NCBI RefSeq assembly: GCF_902459805.1
Contig: NZ_CABPST010000014.1
Coordinates: 1-64,000, forward strand
DNA length: 64,000 nt
Source of the DNA: Pandoraea bronchicola
Lineage (GTDB): Bacteria; Pseudomonadota; Gammaproteobacteria; Burkholderiales; Burkholderiaceae
Reading direction: 5' to 3'
Below the pieces are notes generated by a model. It was not told the origin of the DNA. It saw only the letters and a list, made by a program, of their open reading frames with translations, and did not search any database. A program made the position numbers and the translations under genes. Shown here in pieces: positions 1 to 8,292 of this stretch. Position 1 is the stretch's first letter. Each line of letters starts with the position of its first letter.

Positions 1-606
1 ACGGACACGAGCTGGTTCGTCAACGGCGGTGTGTCGTACACGAATCACAGCGTGAAGACGGATCGCACGGTGGCTGCGCGTAACGCGTCGGCACGCCTGA
101 CGGGCAAGACGAGCGGTCAGACGTTCGGCATGTTCGGTGAGGTGGGCAAGCGCTTTGACGTGTCGGGCGTGAACGTTGATCCGTCGGTGGGCGTGCGTGT
201 GGCATCGACGCGTCTGAATGCGTTTGATGAGGCGAACCGCGACGGGCAAGGCAACGACGGCCTGAAGGTGGGATCGCAGTCGCAGACGTCGACGCGCGGT
301 GTGGTTGGTGTGCGTCTGTGGAGTGAAGTGGCGAGCATTGCGGGCGGCAAGTTGGCCCCGTCGCTGCGCCTGTCGTACGAGCACGAGTTCGGCAACACGC
401 AGAGCAGCCTGACGAACGCGATCTACGGCGCGCCGAGCAATTTCACGGTGAAGGGTCCGAAGCTGGGCCGCGACATCTTCACGGCGGATCTGGGCGTCGA
501 CATGCAGGTCAAGAAGCAACTGGAAGTGCGCGTGGGCGGCAACGTGAGCGTGCGCAAGGGTGAGAGCGCGCTGGGCGGTGGTATCTCGGCGAAGTATCGC
601 TTCTAA
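1..606 (+). CDS. Autotransporter beta-barrel domain, 3' fragment
   Basis: The reading frame is open from the first base of the window, so this is the 3' end of a larger gene. The roughly 200 residues visible alternate hydrophobic and polar residues and end in Tyr-Arg-Phe, the terminal aromatic signal recognised by the BAM machinery, as expected for the outer-membrane barrel of a type V secreted autotransporter. It aligns by eye along its full length with the C-terminal 200 residues of the complete autotransporter at 1135-3357 (shared WF.NGGVSY, NVDPS/NIDPS, LGRDI segments), so the two are tandem paralogues. The passenger lies outside the window and its function cannot be told. A hairpin terminator follows at 726-758. 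Confidence 0.85.
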   Translation, partial: TDTSWFVNGGVSYTNHSVKTDRTVAARNASARLTGKTSGQTFGMFGEVGKRFDVSGVNVDPSVGVRVASTRLNAFDEANRDGQGNDGLKVGSQSQTSTRGVVGVRLWSEVASIAGGKLAPSLRLSYEHEFGNTQSSLTNAIYGAPSNFTVKGPKLGRDIFTADLGVDMQVKKQLEVRVGGNVSVRKGESALGGGISAKYRF

Positions 607-1134
607 GGCAGTCGGCAGGACGTTTTCCTCGCGAGGGGAAAGCGCGGATCGCTTCCCAAGGGGATCTGAGTGGCGCATCGGACAGTCCTGATCGATGCGT
701 CATCGAATGAATAGCATTGGGTCGAAGCCCCCGTTACTTATCGGTAACGGGGGCTTTTGCATTTGAGACGCCGATTGAATCGAATTGCCAAAAAATCAAT
801 GTCGAGTGACGGGTTCCCCCACGGGGGAAGGCGCGCACTTTGCGTTGCGTTGGGTCCTCCGGCTGCCTGCAGTTTTGAGTGCTAAATCCTGTTGTTCTCG
901 TATTTTATGTCGAATATCACCTTGTATCGTTTTGTTCGTAGGGGTTTTCGCTGTAATTTTCATGGGATATGTCCCAAGAGCGGTGTTTTTGGTGAGTAAT
1001 TTCCCAATGCCCCGCCCTAAAGACCGTTAATACGTTAATCACGTCCTACGATTCGTGTCACTCATCGAATGCAACGCAACTTGCGGATTGAAATTCGATA
1101 TTTGCCAATCACGAATTGAAGAGGGACGTAGCAC
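607..1134. other. Intergenic region between tandem autotransporter genes
   Basis: No convincing gene. The first part holds the terminator at 726-758. The part from about 880 to 1110 is clearly richer in A+T than the flanking genes and probably carries the promoter of the next autotransporter. A short interrupted palindrome, GGGA-TATG-TCCC, lies at 964-975 and could be an operator. A purine-rich ribosome site (GAGGGA) precedes the ATG at 1135. An 81-codon ORF here has no recognisable features and was not called. Confidence 0.5.
726..758 (+). terminator. Rho-independent terminator
   Basis: A perfect 12-bp stem, AGCCCCCGTTAC paired with GTAACGGGGGCT around a six-base loop, is followed by TTTT. 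It lies 120 bp past the first autotransporter stop codon and ends that transcript. Confidence 0.85.
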
Positions 1135-3357
1135 ATGAATGCAAACCATATCAACGCCGACACGGGTATCAATTCCACCAACGACACGCTGGCTGCTCGC
1201 GTGCGCCGCACGGCTATCGCCGGTGCCGCAGCTGTTGCACTGACAGGCGGCGGTATGGTGAGCGCCAATGCGGCAACGGAGATGGTCTCTGAGACGAGCG
1301 CTGCAGAGAAGAACTGGAAGCGATTTGCTGGCGCGGCAGCCAAGCAGGCGGTGCCGTCGGTCGAGCGCGCACGCCACGTGCTGGCGAATGCTGCCGACAA
1401 GCAGGCCGAACTGTCGATGGCGCTCATGGTTGAGAGCAAGCAGAAGAAGGCGCTGATGGATGCCAGCGATGCTGTGCTGAAAGCAGAGACCAACTTGTTC
1501 CAGCGTGGACTCGATCGGGCCGAGAAGAACCTCGACAAGGCGCGCACGAACCTCGTGAAAGCCACGACAGCCCGCGAGGCAACCCAGGCCGCTCACGAGT
1601 ATCTGGTTCAAGAGAAGGCCGACGCGGTGCGCACGGTATGGCATAACACCGCAAGCGAGTTGACCACGGGTGCCACGCGGCAACTGCCCGCGAAGACTAA
1701 GGCAGAGACCACGTTCATCGACGCGTCTGGCATCTCGGTTGACGACTTCTTCTCGCGTATCGACAGCGCCATCGCGCTCGGTAAAGAGAACAATGCCAAG
1801 ATGGAAACGGAACTCAACAAGCCGGAGTTTCTGAAGCAGTTGGATCACGACATCGCAAAAGCCAAGCGTAATCTCGAATTGTTGAAGGCCAAGCAGATGA
1901 TCGAGCCGATCATCGCCAAGGAGCCGATGGCCGAGATCGTGTCGACGCTCGATATGCCCGCGCCTGCGGTCGCAAGCGTCAACGAGGTCCCGGCGACGGC
2001 GACGGCATCGGTGGCCGAGGAAACGTCTGCCGTGGTTCTGACCGCCGACTCGAGCAACGATTGGCGGAAATGGCTTGACGACAAGACCAGCGATATCAAG
2101 AAGGGCGCAGAAGAGATCGCCAAGATCGTCGAGACGAGTGAGCACGCAACTGACGAGGAAAAAGCGACGACCCGCGAAACGCTGACCAACGTCATCGAAA
2201 AGTTGGAAACGGAACTCGACGAATCGAAGGGCAACGAGGGCGATGGCGCCGATCCCGATGAAGTCACCACGACGGATTCCGATCCCTCGGACGCCAACGT
2301 CGACACTGAAGAACCTGTTGCTGTTGAACTGCCGGTGGAACAGACGGAAACGTTGACGCAACCTGCTTTTTCGGCAGAGCAAGCCATGGCTTCGGGTGTC
2401 GTCCTGACGCAAATGGCCAACGCGGCTCAACAGAACGCCGAACTTTTCCGCAAGGGCATGCAAGACCGCGTGTCGGGCGACGACGCGTTCATGCAGCCGA
2501 CGGACATCGGCTCGGCAGCCAGCGGCATCTCCACTTGGGCGCAAGCCATGGGCGGTCAGACGACCGGTCAGGGACGCGGCGACATCGCGGGCTTCTCGGT
2601 GCGCGGTGCCGGTATGGTGGCGGGGGTCGATGCCAAGAAGAACAACACGCGAGTCGGTGTGGCCGTTGGCTACGGCGATGCGAGCGTCGATGCCAATGGC
2701 GAGAACAGCCAGAACGCCTCGTCAAAGGTGAGCACGTACAGCGTCGGTCTTTACGGCGCACATGAAGTCGACGGCTGGTTCGCGAACGGCGGTGTGTCGT
2801 ACAGCGCACACAGCATCAAGAGCCAACGCGCGGCCAAACTCGGCGGTGAGGTTTACGGTCTGAGCGGCAAGACGAGCGCCACGACCATCGGCGGCTTCGC
2901 GCAGTTCGGCAAGCACATCGTTACGCGTGCCGTGAATATCGATCCGAGCATCACGCTCAAGGTGTCGAACACCTCGGTGAAGGGCTTCACCGAAAGCGGT
3001 GACGCCGGTCTCAAGGTTGACGGCAGCCACTTCAACTCGGCGCGAGTGGGTATTGGCGCACGTCTGTGGAAGGAGTTTGGCGACGAGTCGCACAGCGTCA
3101 CGCCGTCGCTGCGTATCGCTTACGAGCGTGAACTGGCGCATGCCGCACCGTCGATGGACGTTGCCCTCGCCAACGCGGCAAACGCCGGCACGATGACGGT
3201 CACGGGTAACAAGCTCGGCCGCGACATTCTGAGCGCGGAAGCCGGCATCGATGTGAAACTCGGCAAGAAGCTCTCGTTGCGCGGTGGCGTGAACGGCAGC
3301 CTTCGCCAAGGTCAAACGCAAGCCGGCGTGGCCGGTTCGCTCAAGTACGTCTGGTAA
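1135..3357 (+). CDS. Autotransporter with alpha-helical passenger
   Basis: A 740-residue type V secreted protein. Residues 1-46 look like a long signal peptide: a polar N-region of about 25 residues, a hydrophobic core (AIAGAAAVAL) and a probable cleavage after SANA. Residues about 50-440 are rich in Lys, Glu, Ala and Leu with few glycines, a pattern of long helices and coiled coil rather than the beta-helix of most autotransporter passengers. Residues about 340-400 are very acidic (ESKGNEGDGADPDE and following). Residues about 465-740 form the C-terminal barrel, starting at WAQAMGGQ and ending in Tyr-Val-Trp, an aromatic end as needed for outer-membrane insertion. No protease or adhesin motif was recognised in the passenger. 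The barrel is a paralogue of the fragment at 1-606. Translation starts after a GAGGGA ribosome site. Confidence 0.85.
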   Translation: MNANHINADTGINSTNDTLAARVRRTAIAGAAAVALTGGGMVSANAATEMVSETSAAEKNWKRFAGAAAKQAVPSVERARHVLANAADKQAELSMALMVESKQKKALMDASDAVLKAETNLFQRGLDRAEKNLDKARTNLVKATTAREATQAAHEYLVQEKADAVRTVWHNTASELTTGATRQLPAKTKAETTFIDASGISVDDFFSRIDSAIALGKENNAKMETELNKPEFLKQLDHDIAKAKRNLELLKAKQMIEPIIAKEPMAEIVSTLDMPAPAVASVNEVPATATASVAEETSAVVLTADSSNDWRKWLDDKTSDIKKGAEEIAKIVETSEHATDEEKATTRETLTNVIEKLETELDESKGNEGDGADPDEVTTTDSDPSDANVDTEEPVAVELPVEQTETLTQPAFSAEQAMASGVVLTQMANAAQQNAELFRKGMQDRVSGDDAFMQPTDIGSAASGISTWAQAMGGQTTGQGRGDIAGFSVRGAGMVAGVDAKKNNTRVGVAVGYGDASVDANGENSQNASSKVSTYSVGLYGAHEVDGWFANGGVSYSAHSIKSQRAAKLGGEVYGLSGKTSATTIGGFAQFGKHIVTRAVNIDPSITLKVSNTSVKGFTESGDAGLKVDGSHFNSARVGIGARLWKEFGDESHSVTPSLRIAYERELAHAAPSMDVALANAANAGTMTVTGNKLGRDILSAEAGIDVKLGKKLSLRGGVNGSLRQGQTQAGVAGSLKYVW

Positions 3358-3403
3358 TCCAGGTGTGAGAGGTGCCGGTATGCGACGACACCAAATTCGC
3401 GAG

Positions 3404-3494
3404 GCAGTTGCAGTAGCAGTAACGGCAGTAGTAGTCGTAGTAGTCGCAGTAGTCGCAGAAGTAGTAACGGCAGTAGTACCCGCAGTCGCAGTAA
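3404..3494. repeat. Degenerate GTA/GCA trinucleotide tract
   Basis: About 90 bp directly after the autotransporter stop consist almost only of GTA, GCA, GTC and related triplets (for example CGCAGTAGTCGCAG). The tract is an imperfect microsatellite with longer internal units such as GTAGTCGCA. It ends seven bases before the terminator hairpin, so it lies within the 3' untranslated part of the autotransporter mRNA. Confidence 0.75.
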
Positions 3495-3500
3495 AGGAAA

Positions 3501-3533
3501 AGCCGTCCGGCATTACGCCGGACGGCTTTTTTT
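3501..3533. terminator. Bidirectional terminator between autotransporter and porin
   Basis: A perfect 11-bp stem, AGCCGTCCGGC/GCCGGACGGCT with a five-base loop, is followed on the plus strand by a run of seven T. A short A run precedes it, so it can also end the porin transcript arriving on the minus strand. Confidence 0.9.
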
Positions 3534-3564
3534 CGTCTTGCCGGTTCGCGCGTACGCCGCGCGA

Positions 3565-4629
3565 TCAGAACGAGTGCGACACGCCGATATAGGCACCGGT
3601 CTGGCTCTTCCCTGCGGGGGGATTATCGAGCGAGTCGCTCGGAATGGCCGCCACCGAAAAGCTCTGATTTGCGCTGTTCTTCACGTAGGCGACTGTGCCA
3701 TACAGGAACGTGCGCTTCGACAGGTTGTACGTCGTGCCCAGTTCGAACATCGTGGCGTGGCCGAAGCCGCCCGGTACGTTCACGTGATAGACCGCTGCAT
3801 TCGCCGCCCAGGCCTGCGTCGCCTGATACTTCACGCCTGCCCAGTAGTGATCGGCACGCGTCGCGAAGTCGGGCGCCGGTGCATCCGGGGCCGACATATG
3901 CGTATAGCCCAATGAAATCGTGAAGCGGTTGAGGAATACGTTCGCACCGGCGAAATACTCGCGCGACGTGGCGAAGACATCGGTGAAGCGCCCGTTGGCG
4001 TCGCGAATTTCGTCGTACAACGCACGCAACTGGAACCGGTCATGCGTGTACGTCAATTGCGCTCCCATGCCGCGGCTGCTGTTGAACTGGCCTGCGATGT
4101 TCGAGAACGCATACTGGCCCGCGACATCGAAGCCGTACCAGTTCGGGCTCTGATAGTTGACGGTGTTGCTCGCCTGCGGCCAATTACGCCCTCGCACGAG
4201 CGACGCCGAGGAGAAGGCCTGCTGCTGGAACGGATCGAAGTCCCAGACCCCATTACTGATGAACAGGTTGCGACCGATCGTCAATTGGCCCCACGAACGG
4301 GAGTTGAAGCCGACCAGCGCGCGCCGGTCGAAAATCGATCCTGAGCCATTGTTGTTGTAGCCGTTCATCAACTGGAACCCGCCTTCCAGATTGAATACCG
4401 CATGCAAACCCTGCCCGAGATCTTCGTAGCCGCGCAGGCCGAAAAGGCTGGTGCCATAGTCGCCGCCTTGCGCACTCCAGCGCGATGCGGTGCCGCCGTT
4501 ACCGTCCTGCAGATTGTTCATGAACTGAAAGCCGCCATCCACGCGGCCATAAAGTTGCACACTCGATTGCGCATGTGCAAACGTGCCGATGCTGCAAAGC
4601 AGGCTTGCTGCAATGAGCTTCTTTTTCAT
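3565..4629 (-). CDS. Gram-negative general porin
   Basis: A 354-residue outer-membrane porin of the Burkholderia/Neisseria trimeric family. The start at 4629 is chosen because it gives MKKKLIAASLLCSIGTFAHA, a classical signal peptide cleaved before QSSVQLYGRVD, and has a GGGAG ribosome site. A longer in-frame extension upstream has no such signal. The mature protein opens with SSVQLYGRVDGG and ends GVSHSF with the C-terminal Phe typical of the family. It contains the loop/strand motifs GLRGYEDLG and SRSWGQLTIGR seen in this porin class. Length is normal for the family. It diffuses small hydrophilic solutes; specificity cannot be read from sequence. Confidence 0.93.
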   Translation of the reverse strand: MKKKLIAASLLCSIGTFAHAQSSVQLYGRVDGGFQFMNNLQDGNGGTASRWSAQGGDYGTSLFGLRGYEDLGQGLHAVFNLEGGFQLMNGYNNNGSGSIFDRRALVGFNSRSWGQLTIGRNLFISNGVWDFDPFQQQAFSSASLVRGRNWPQASNTVNYQSPNWYGFDVAGQYAFSNIAGQFNSSRGMGAQLTYTHDRFQLRALYDEIRDANGRFTDVFATSREYFAGANVFLNRFTISLGYTHMSAPDAPAPDFATRADHYWAGVKYQATQAWAANAAVYHVNVPGGFGHATMFELGTTYNLSKRTFLYGTVAYVKNSANQSFSVAAIPSDSLDNPPAGKSQTGAYIGVSHSF

Positions 4630-5140
4630 GGTCTGCTCCCCAGGTTGCGTTTTGCCCCGTGCCATCCTTGCGTGGTTATGTCCGCCATCGTCGCGCAGTG
4701 CCCGAGCGGGGGCGATACGGGATGTCGGCGGGAAAGCCTGAAATTTCGTTACGAGTGACGAGAAATTGGCGAGCGGGACCGCCTGCGCAACGGGCGCCGC
4801 ATGAGGAAATGCGGGCGGTTGCAAGTGATGCCGTCACGCTCTGGTCGTCAGAGATCGTTGTCATGGCAGTCCACTGGCGTAGGGTCTGCGACAGCGTGGC
4901 GTGCGTGCAGAAATACTCGCGCGGTGCCGTGCGACCGGGATCGGCTGGCGAGGGACAAGCACTGCATCGCATGTCTTGTAGTGCGACGCAACGCACGCCC
5001 ATCGCCCGAATGGCTCCTTTATAGCCGAATTCCCCGGCATGCAACATCGGGGAATGGCTTAGTACCCCGATTGTTGCGCGCCAACAACCGAAACGGCCCG
5101 GTCGGCGAGGCGAATTCGCGCCGCGCTTCAGCCGGCCGTG
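4630..5140. other. Intergenic region upstream of the porin
   Basis: About 510 bp between the porin start and the LysR stop codon, both on the minus strand. It must hold the porin promoter. No convincing -35/-10 pair, no RNA gene and no credible ORF were found. The reading frames present have no family resemblance. Confidence 0.4.
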
Positions 5141-6070
5141 TCAGTCCCGCGCGCCGAAGGCCTCCATCTTGCTGGCCAGATGGGTCAGCAACCGGTTTGC
5201 AGCGCCGGACAGCCGCCGGCCCGCGCGGGTGACGAGGTGTGCCTCGGCGTTGTTGAGAATCGGATGATCGACCGGCAACGCACGCAGTACGCCGGCCTCG
5301 ATTTCCTGCGACACCGCAAACGCGGGCAGAAATGTCGCGCCCAGTCCGGCGCGCACGAAATGCTTGAGCACGGAAATCGAGTTGGTCGTGACCGTTGGCA
5401 CGAGCCGATGCTTTTCCGATTGCTCGGCCAGTTCCATCAGTTGACGCGTGCCATAAGCCCCATGCATGAGGGCGAGCGGTACGTCGTAGAGCGCATCGAG
5501 CCGAAGCGCCCCCGCGCTATCCAACCGGTCGACGAGCGACGAGCCGGGCGCCACGATCGCGTGCACCGGCTGGCGCATCTGCGCGCGAGAGACGATCTTG
5601 GGCTCGGCCGGCGGGTTGTAGACAAGTCCGATGTCCGCGTCGTCTTCGGCCACGAGCCGCATGACCTCGTTGGTCCCTGCCAGATCGAGCGTCAGGGTGA
5701 TATCGGGGTAGCGCTTGCAGAAGTACTGTAGCGGGGCCCCCATCAGATCGCTGACAAACCCCTCGCCGACGGCCAGCCGGATATGGCCGCGTCGCAGCCC
5801 ACGCACTTCCTGCAGCTTGGCAAGCAAGTCCTCCTGGTGCGCGCGCTGCTCCCGGTAATACTCCATGAGTAGCCGGCCGGCCTGCGTCAGGTGGACGCCG
5901 CGCTTGTGGCGTTCGATGAGCGGCAACGCCAGTTCGGCCTCCAGCAAGGCGATCTGACGGCTGACGGCGGACGGGGCGATGTCGAGCCGGTCGGCGGCGG
6001 CGCGCACGGTGCCGCATTGGACGGCCTCGTACAGATACGGCAGGCGGCTTTCAGTGATGGCAGGTGTCAT
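5141..6070 (-). CDS. LysR-family transcriptional regulator
   Basis: A 309-residue LysR-type regulator of normal length. Residues about 8-65 form the winged helix-turn-helix (AAADRLDIAPSAVSRQIALLE), followed by the linker and a two-lobed effector-binding domain (RGHIRLAVGEGFVSDLMG marks its start). It is transcribed divergently from the VOC/dehydrogenase/aldehyde dehydrogenase genes beginning at 6315, the usual arrangement for a LysR protein and its target operon. A palindrome between them (6081-6091) is a possible binding site. The inducer is unknown. Confidence 0.9.
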   Translation of the reverse strand: MTPAITESRLPYLYEAVQCGTVRAAADRLDIAPSAVSRQIALLEAELALPLIERHKRGVHLTQAGRLLMEYYREQRAHQEDLLAKLQEVRGLRRGHIRLAVGEGFVSDLMGAPLQYFCKRYPDITLTLDLAGTNEVMRLVAEDDADIGLVYNPPAEPKIVSRAQMRQPVHAIVAPGSSLVDRLDSAGALRLDALYDVPLALMHGAYGTRQLMELAEQSEKHRLVPTVTTNSISVLKHFVRAGLGATFLPAFAVSQEIEAGVLRALPVDHPILNNAEAHLVTRAGRRLSGAANRLLTHLASKMEAFGARD

Positions 6071-6080
6071 AGCCTAAAGA

Positions 6081-6091
6081 CTAATTATTAG
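6081..6091. promoter_or_regulatory. Candidate LysR operator
   Basis: CTAATTATTAG is a perfect 11-bp palindrome in an A+T-rich patch ten bases upstream of the divergent LysR start. LysR proteins bind short interrupted A+T-rich palindromes in such positions. The assignment rests on position and symmetry only. Confidence 0.4.
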
Positions 6092-6314
6092 AACAAAAAT
6101 CTTCAAGCGTTGTCATTGAGCGTGGTTTTTTTTCAATTCACACTGCAAAACATGCGGATCGGCCCCTCTGCCGTGCAACGAACCCAGGCGAGGCCCGGTG
6201 GAGGTGGTCCGATTCCGCGCCATTTTCATGGCCACCGGCCGTGACATCGGCATAGCAGGGCGAAGGGCCCCTCGGGCCGTCCGGACCGCCACCGATCCCT
6301 ATCGGAGACACCAG

Positions 6315-7220
6315 ATGATTCCTCCGCGCAACACGCGATTCGGCATCGATCATCCGCTGGTCACCGTGCATGACCATCCGCGGCGGCTGGCGCATTACGA
6401 GCGCATGGGCTTCTCTGCGTCGCCGGTGTCATATCACCCGTGGGGCACGGTGACATCGCTCATGATGTTGGGCGATAACTTCATCGAATTGATCGGCGTG
6501 AACGACGCCCGCAAGTTCGGCACGAACGCGATCGGCGACTTTTGTTTCGGACGCTATCTCGGCAGCTTTCTGGCGCGCGAAGAGGGCGTGTCGCTCGTCG
6601 CGCTTCACAGCAAGGATGCCCGCGCGGACCACTCGCGTCTCGTGCAGACCGGGCTTCAGACGCAAGGCATCCTCGATTTTCGCCGCACCATGCGCAAACC
6701 GGACGGCGCCCCCGACGAGGCCGTCGTCTCGCTAGGCTTGTTCATCGACGACTCGCTGGGTGATGCGTCGAACTTCATCTGTCATCAGCATCGGCCCGAG
6801 TTGATCTGGGTGCCCGAGTGGCAGACGCACGCGAACGGCGCGACCAACATCATCGGCGTGACTTACGTGACGCCGGATACCGCTTCCCTGCGCGGGCTCG
6901 CGACACGCTGGCAGCAGATGTACGGTGCACGTCACGTCGATCTATATGACGGCGGAGCGGTGGCCGACACCGGCTGCGGGCACTTGCTTGCGCTGTCGCC
7001 ACAACGCGCCGAAGCCCGTTATGCGGCGGTGGGATTGCCGATGGCGCAGGCCACACGCACGCACGCCGTGGCGATCACGCTGCTGGCGCCGGATCTGGCG
7101 CACGTCGAGGCGCTGTGGCGCGAACACGGCGTGCCCTACGGCTACAACGAGCATGGGCTGGTGGTGGAGCCCGAATTTGCGGGCAATGTGGTGCTGGAGT
7201 TCGTCAACCACCCGCACTGA
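6315..7220 (+). CDS. VOC-family (glyoxalase-like) protein
   Basis: A 301-residue protein of the vicinal-oxygen-chelate superfamily. The start at 6315 has a CGGAGA ribosome site; the frame is open further upstream but without one. The N-terminal half reads GIDHPLVTVHDHPRRLAHYERMGFSASP, then HPWGT and GDNFIELIGV, the pattern of the glyoxalase-like fold in which His and Glu hold a metal. The C-terminal half is a second, less clear copy of the fold. It is the first gene of a three-gene unit with an NAD-dependent dehydrogenase and an aldehyde dehydrogenase. Substrate unknown; it could be an isomerase, lyase or ring-cleavage relative. Confidence 0.75.
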   Translation: MIPPRNTRFGIDHPLVTVHDHPRRLAHYERMGFSASPVSYHPWGTVTSLMMLGDNFIELIGVNDARKFGTNAIGDFCFGRYLGSFLAREEGVSLVALHSKDARADHSRLVQTGLQTQGILDFRRTMRKPDGAPDEAVVSLGLFIDDSLGDASNFICHQHRPELIWVPEWQTHANGATNIIGVTYVTPDTASLRGLATRWQQMYGARHVDLYDGGAVADTGCGHLLALSPQRAEARYAAVGLPMAQATRTHAVAITLLAPDLAHVEALWREHGVPYGYNEHGLVVEPEFAGNVVLEFVNHPH

Positions 7221-7323
7221 AATTCCCTGAAGTTTCCAAGCGGCGGCCGGATCCCCGGCCGGCGGAGCAACGCGGCGTCGCCCGTGGGGGCGGCGTCATC
7301 CTCGCAGTTAATCTGGAGTCAAC

Positions 7324-8205
7324 ATGAAAATCATCGGAGTGGTCGGACTGGGCAATATGGGACGCGGCATGGCGCTGTCGTTGCAGCGCGGCGGTTTCAC
7401 GGTGCTTGGTTTCGATCCGTCGCCGGCCGCTGGCAGCGCCCTGGCCGACGCCGGCATCGGCCTGCGGGCTTCGGTCGCCGACCTCGCCCGCGAAGCCGAC
7501 GCACTGGTGCTGTCGCTGCCGACGTCGCAAGTTGTCGAGGCCGTGGTGAACGGTGCCGACGGCATTGCCGCGAACGGTCGCGAAGGTCTGATCGTTGTCG
7601 ACACGTCGACGGCCGACCCCGAAAGCACGCGCGCATTGGCTGCCACGCTGCGCGAGAAGGGCATTGCCCTGGTCGACGCACCGGTCTCCGGCGGCCCGAA
7701 GGGCGCACTCAACGGCGCGCTCACGATGGTGCTGGGCGGCTCGGCGGACGACATCGCACGTGTCGAACCGGTACTCGCCGCCATGTCGGCCAAGCGCGTT
7801 CATATCGGTGACGTGGGCGCGGGGCATGTGACCAAGCTCATCAACAACCTGATGTGTGCTGCCCATCTGGTCGTGGCGGGCGAAGCGATGCGTCTGGCGA
7901 AGGCCGCAGGTGTCGCGCCCGAGCAGGTGCTCGAGGGGCTGAATGCCGGTTCGGGCCGCAGTGGCGTGACGCAGACCAACTATCCGACGTGGATCCTCAA
8001 CGACGCATTCGACTCCGGCTTCACGATGAAGCTCATGCGTAAGGATGTGCGTCTGGCCATGGCGCTCGCGGAGCAGACGGGCACGCTCGCCACGGGGCCG
8101 CTCTCGGCGGAAGTCGGCCGTCTGTGGGCGGCGAGCGCTGCAACGGTGGGCGATGACGAGGACTTCAACCGCATCGTGCAGTTCATCGAGCCGGGCCGCG
8201 AGTAA
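7324..8205 (+). CDS. 3-hydroxyisobutyrate dehydrogenase-family oxidoreductase
   Basis: A 293-residue beta-hydroxyacid dehydrogenase. The NAD(P)-binding Rossmann motif GLGNMGRGMA is at residues 8-17. The substrate-binding DAPVSGGPKGA segment is near residue 117, and the catalytic lysine in KLINN is Lys171. Length matches the family (3-hydroxyisobutyrate, tartronate semialdehyde, L-threonate dehydrogenases). A GGAG ribosome site precedes the ATG. It lies between the VOC gene (103-bp gap) and the aldehyde dehydrogenase (87-bp gap), suggesting that it oxidises a hydroxy acid in the same pathway. The exact substrate cannot be deduced. Confidence 0.9.
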   Translation: MKIIGVVGLGNMGRGMALSLQRGGFTVLGFDPSPAAGSALADAGIGLRASVADLAREADALVLSLPTSQVVEAVVNGADGIAANGREGLIVVDTSTADPESTRALAATLREKGIALVDAPVSGGPKGALNGALTMVLGGSADDIARVEPVLAAMSAKRVHIGDVGAGHVTKLINNLMCAAHLVVAGEAMRLAKAAGVAPEQVLEGLNAGSGRSGVTQTNYPTWILNDAFDSGFTMKLMRKDVRLAMALAEQTGTLATGPLSAEVGRLWAASAATVGDDEDFNRIVQFIEPGRE

Positions 8206-8292
8206 TCGGCCCCGACGCATCCGCGTTCGATCTTTCTCTTTTCGTTTGACGACACGATGCGCCCGCGACGGCGCATCGCACGGAGTTTTCTC

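Noticed and set aside
785-1030. 81-codon ORF between the autotransporters
   Set aside because: No ribosome site, no domain pattern, lies in an A+T-rich promoter-like region.
3404-3494. Possible CRISPR or coding repeat
   Set aside because: Units are 3-9 bp and degenerate, without spacers; it is a microsatellite-like tract.
5141-6070. Possible role of this LysR in porin control
   Set aside because: It is 511 bp from the porin and divergent from the VOC operon, which is the more usual target arrangement.
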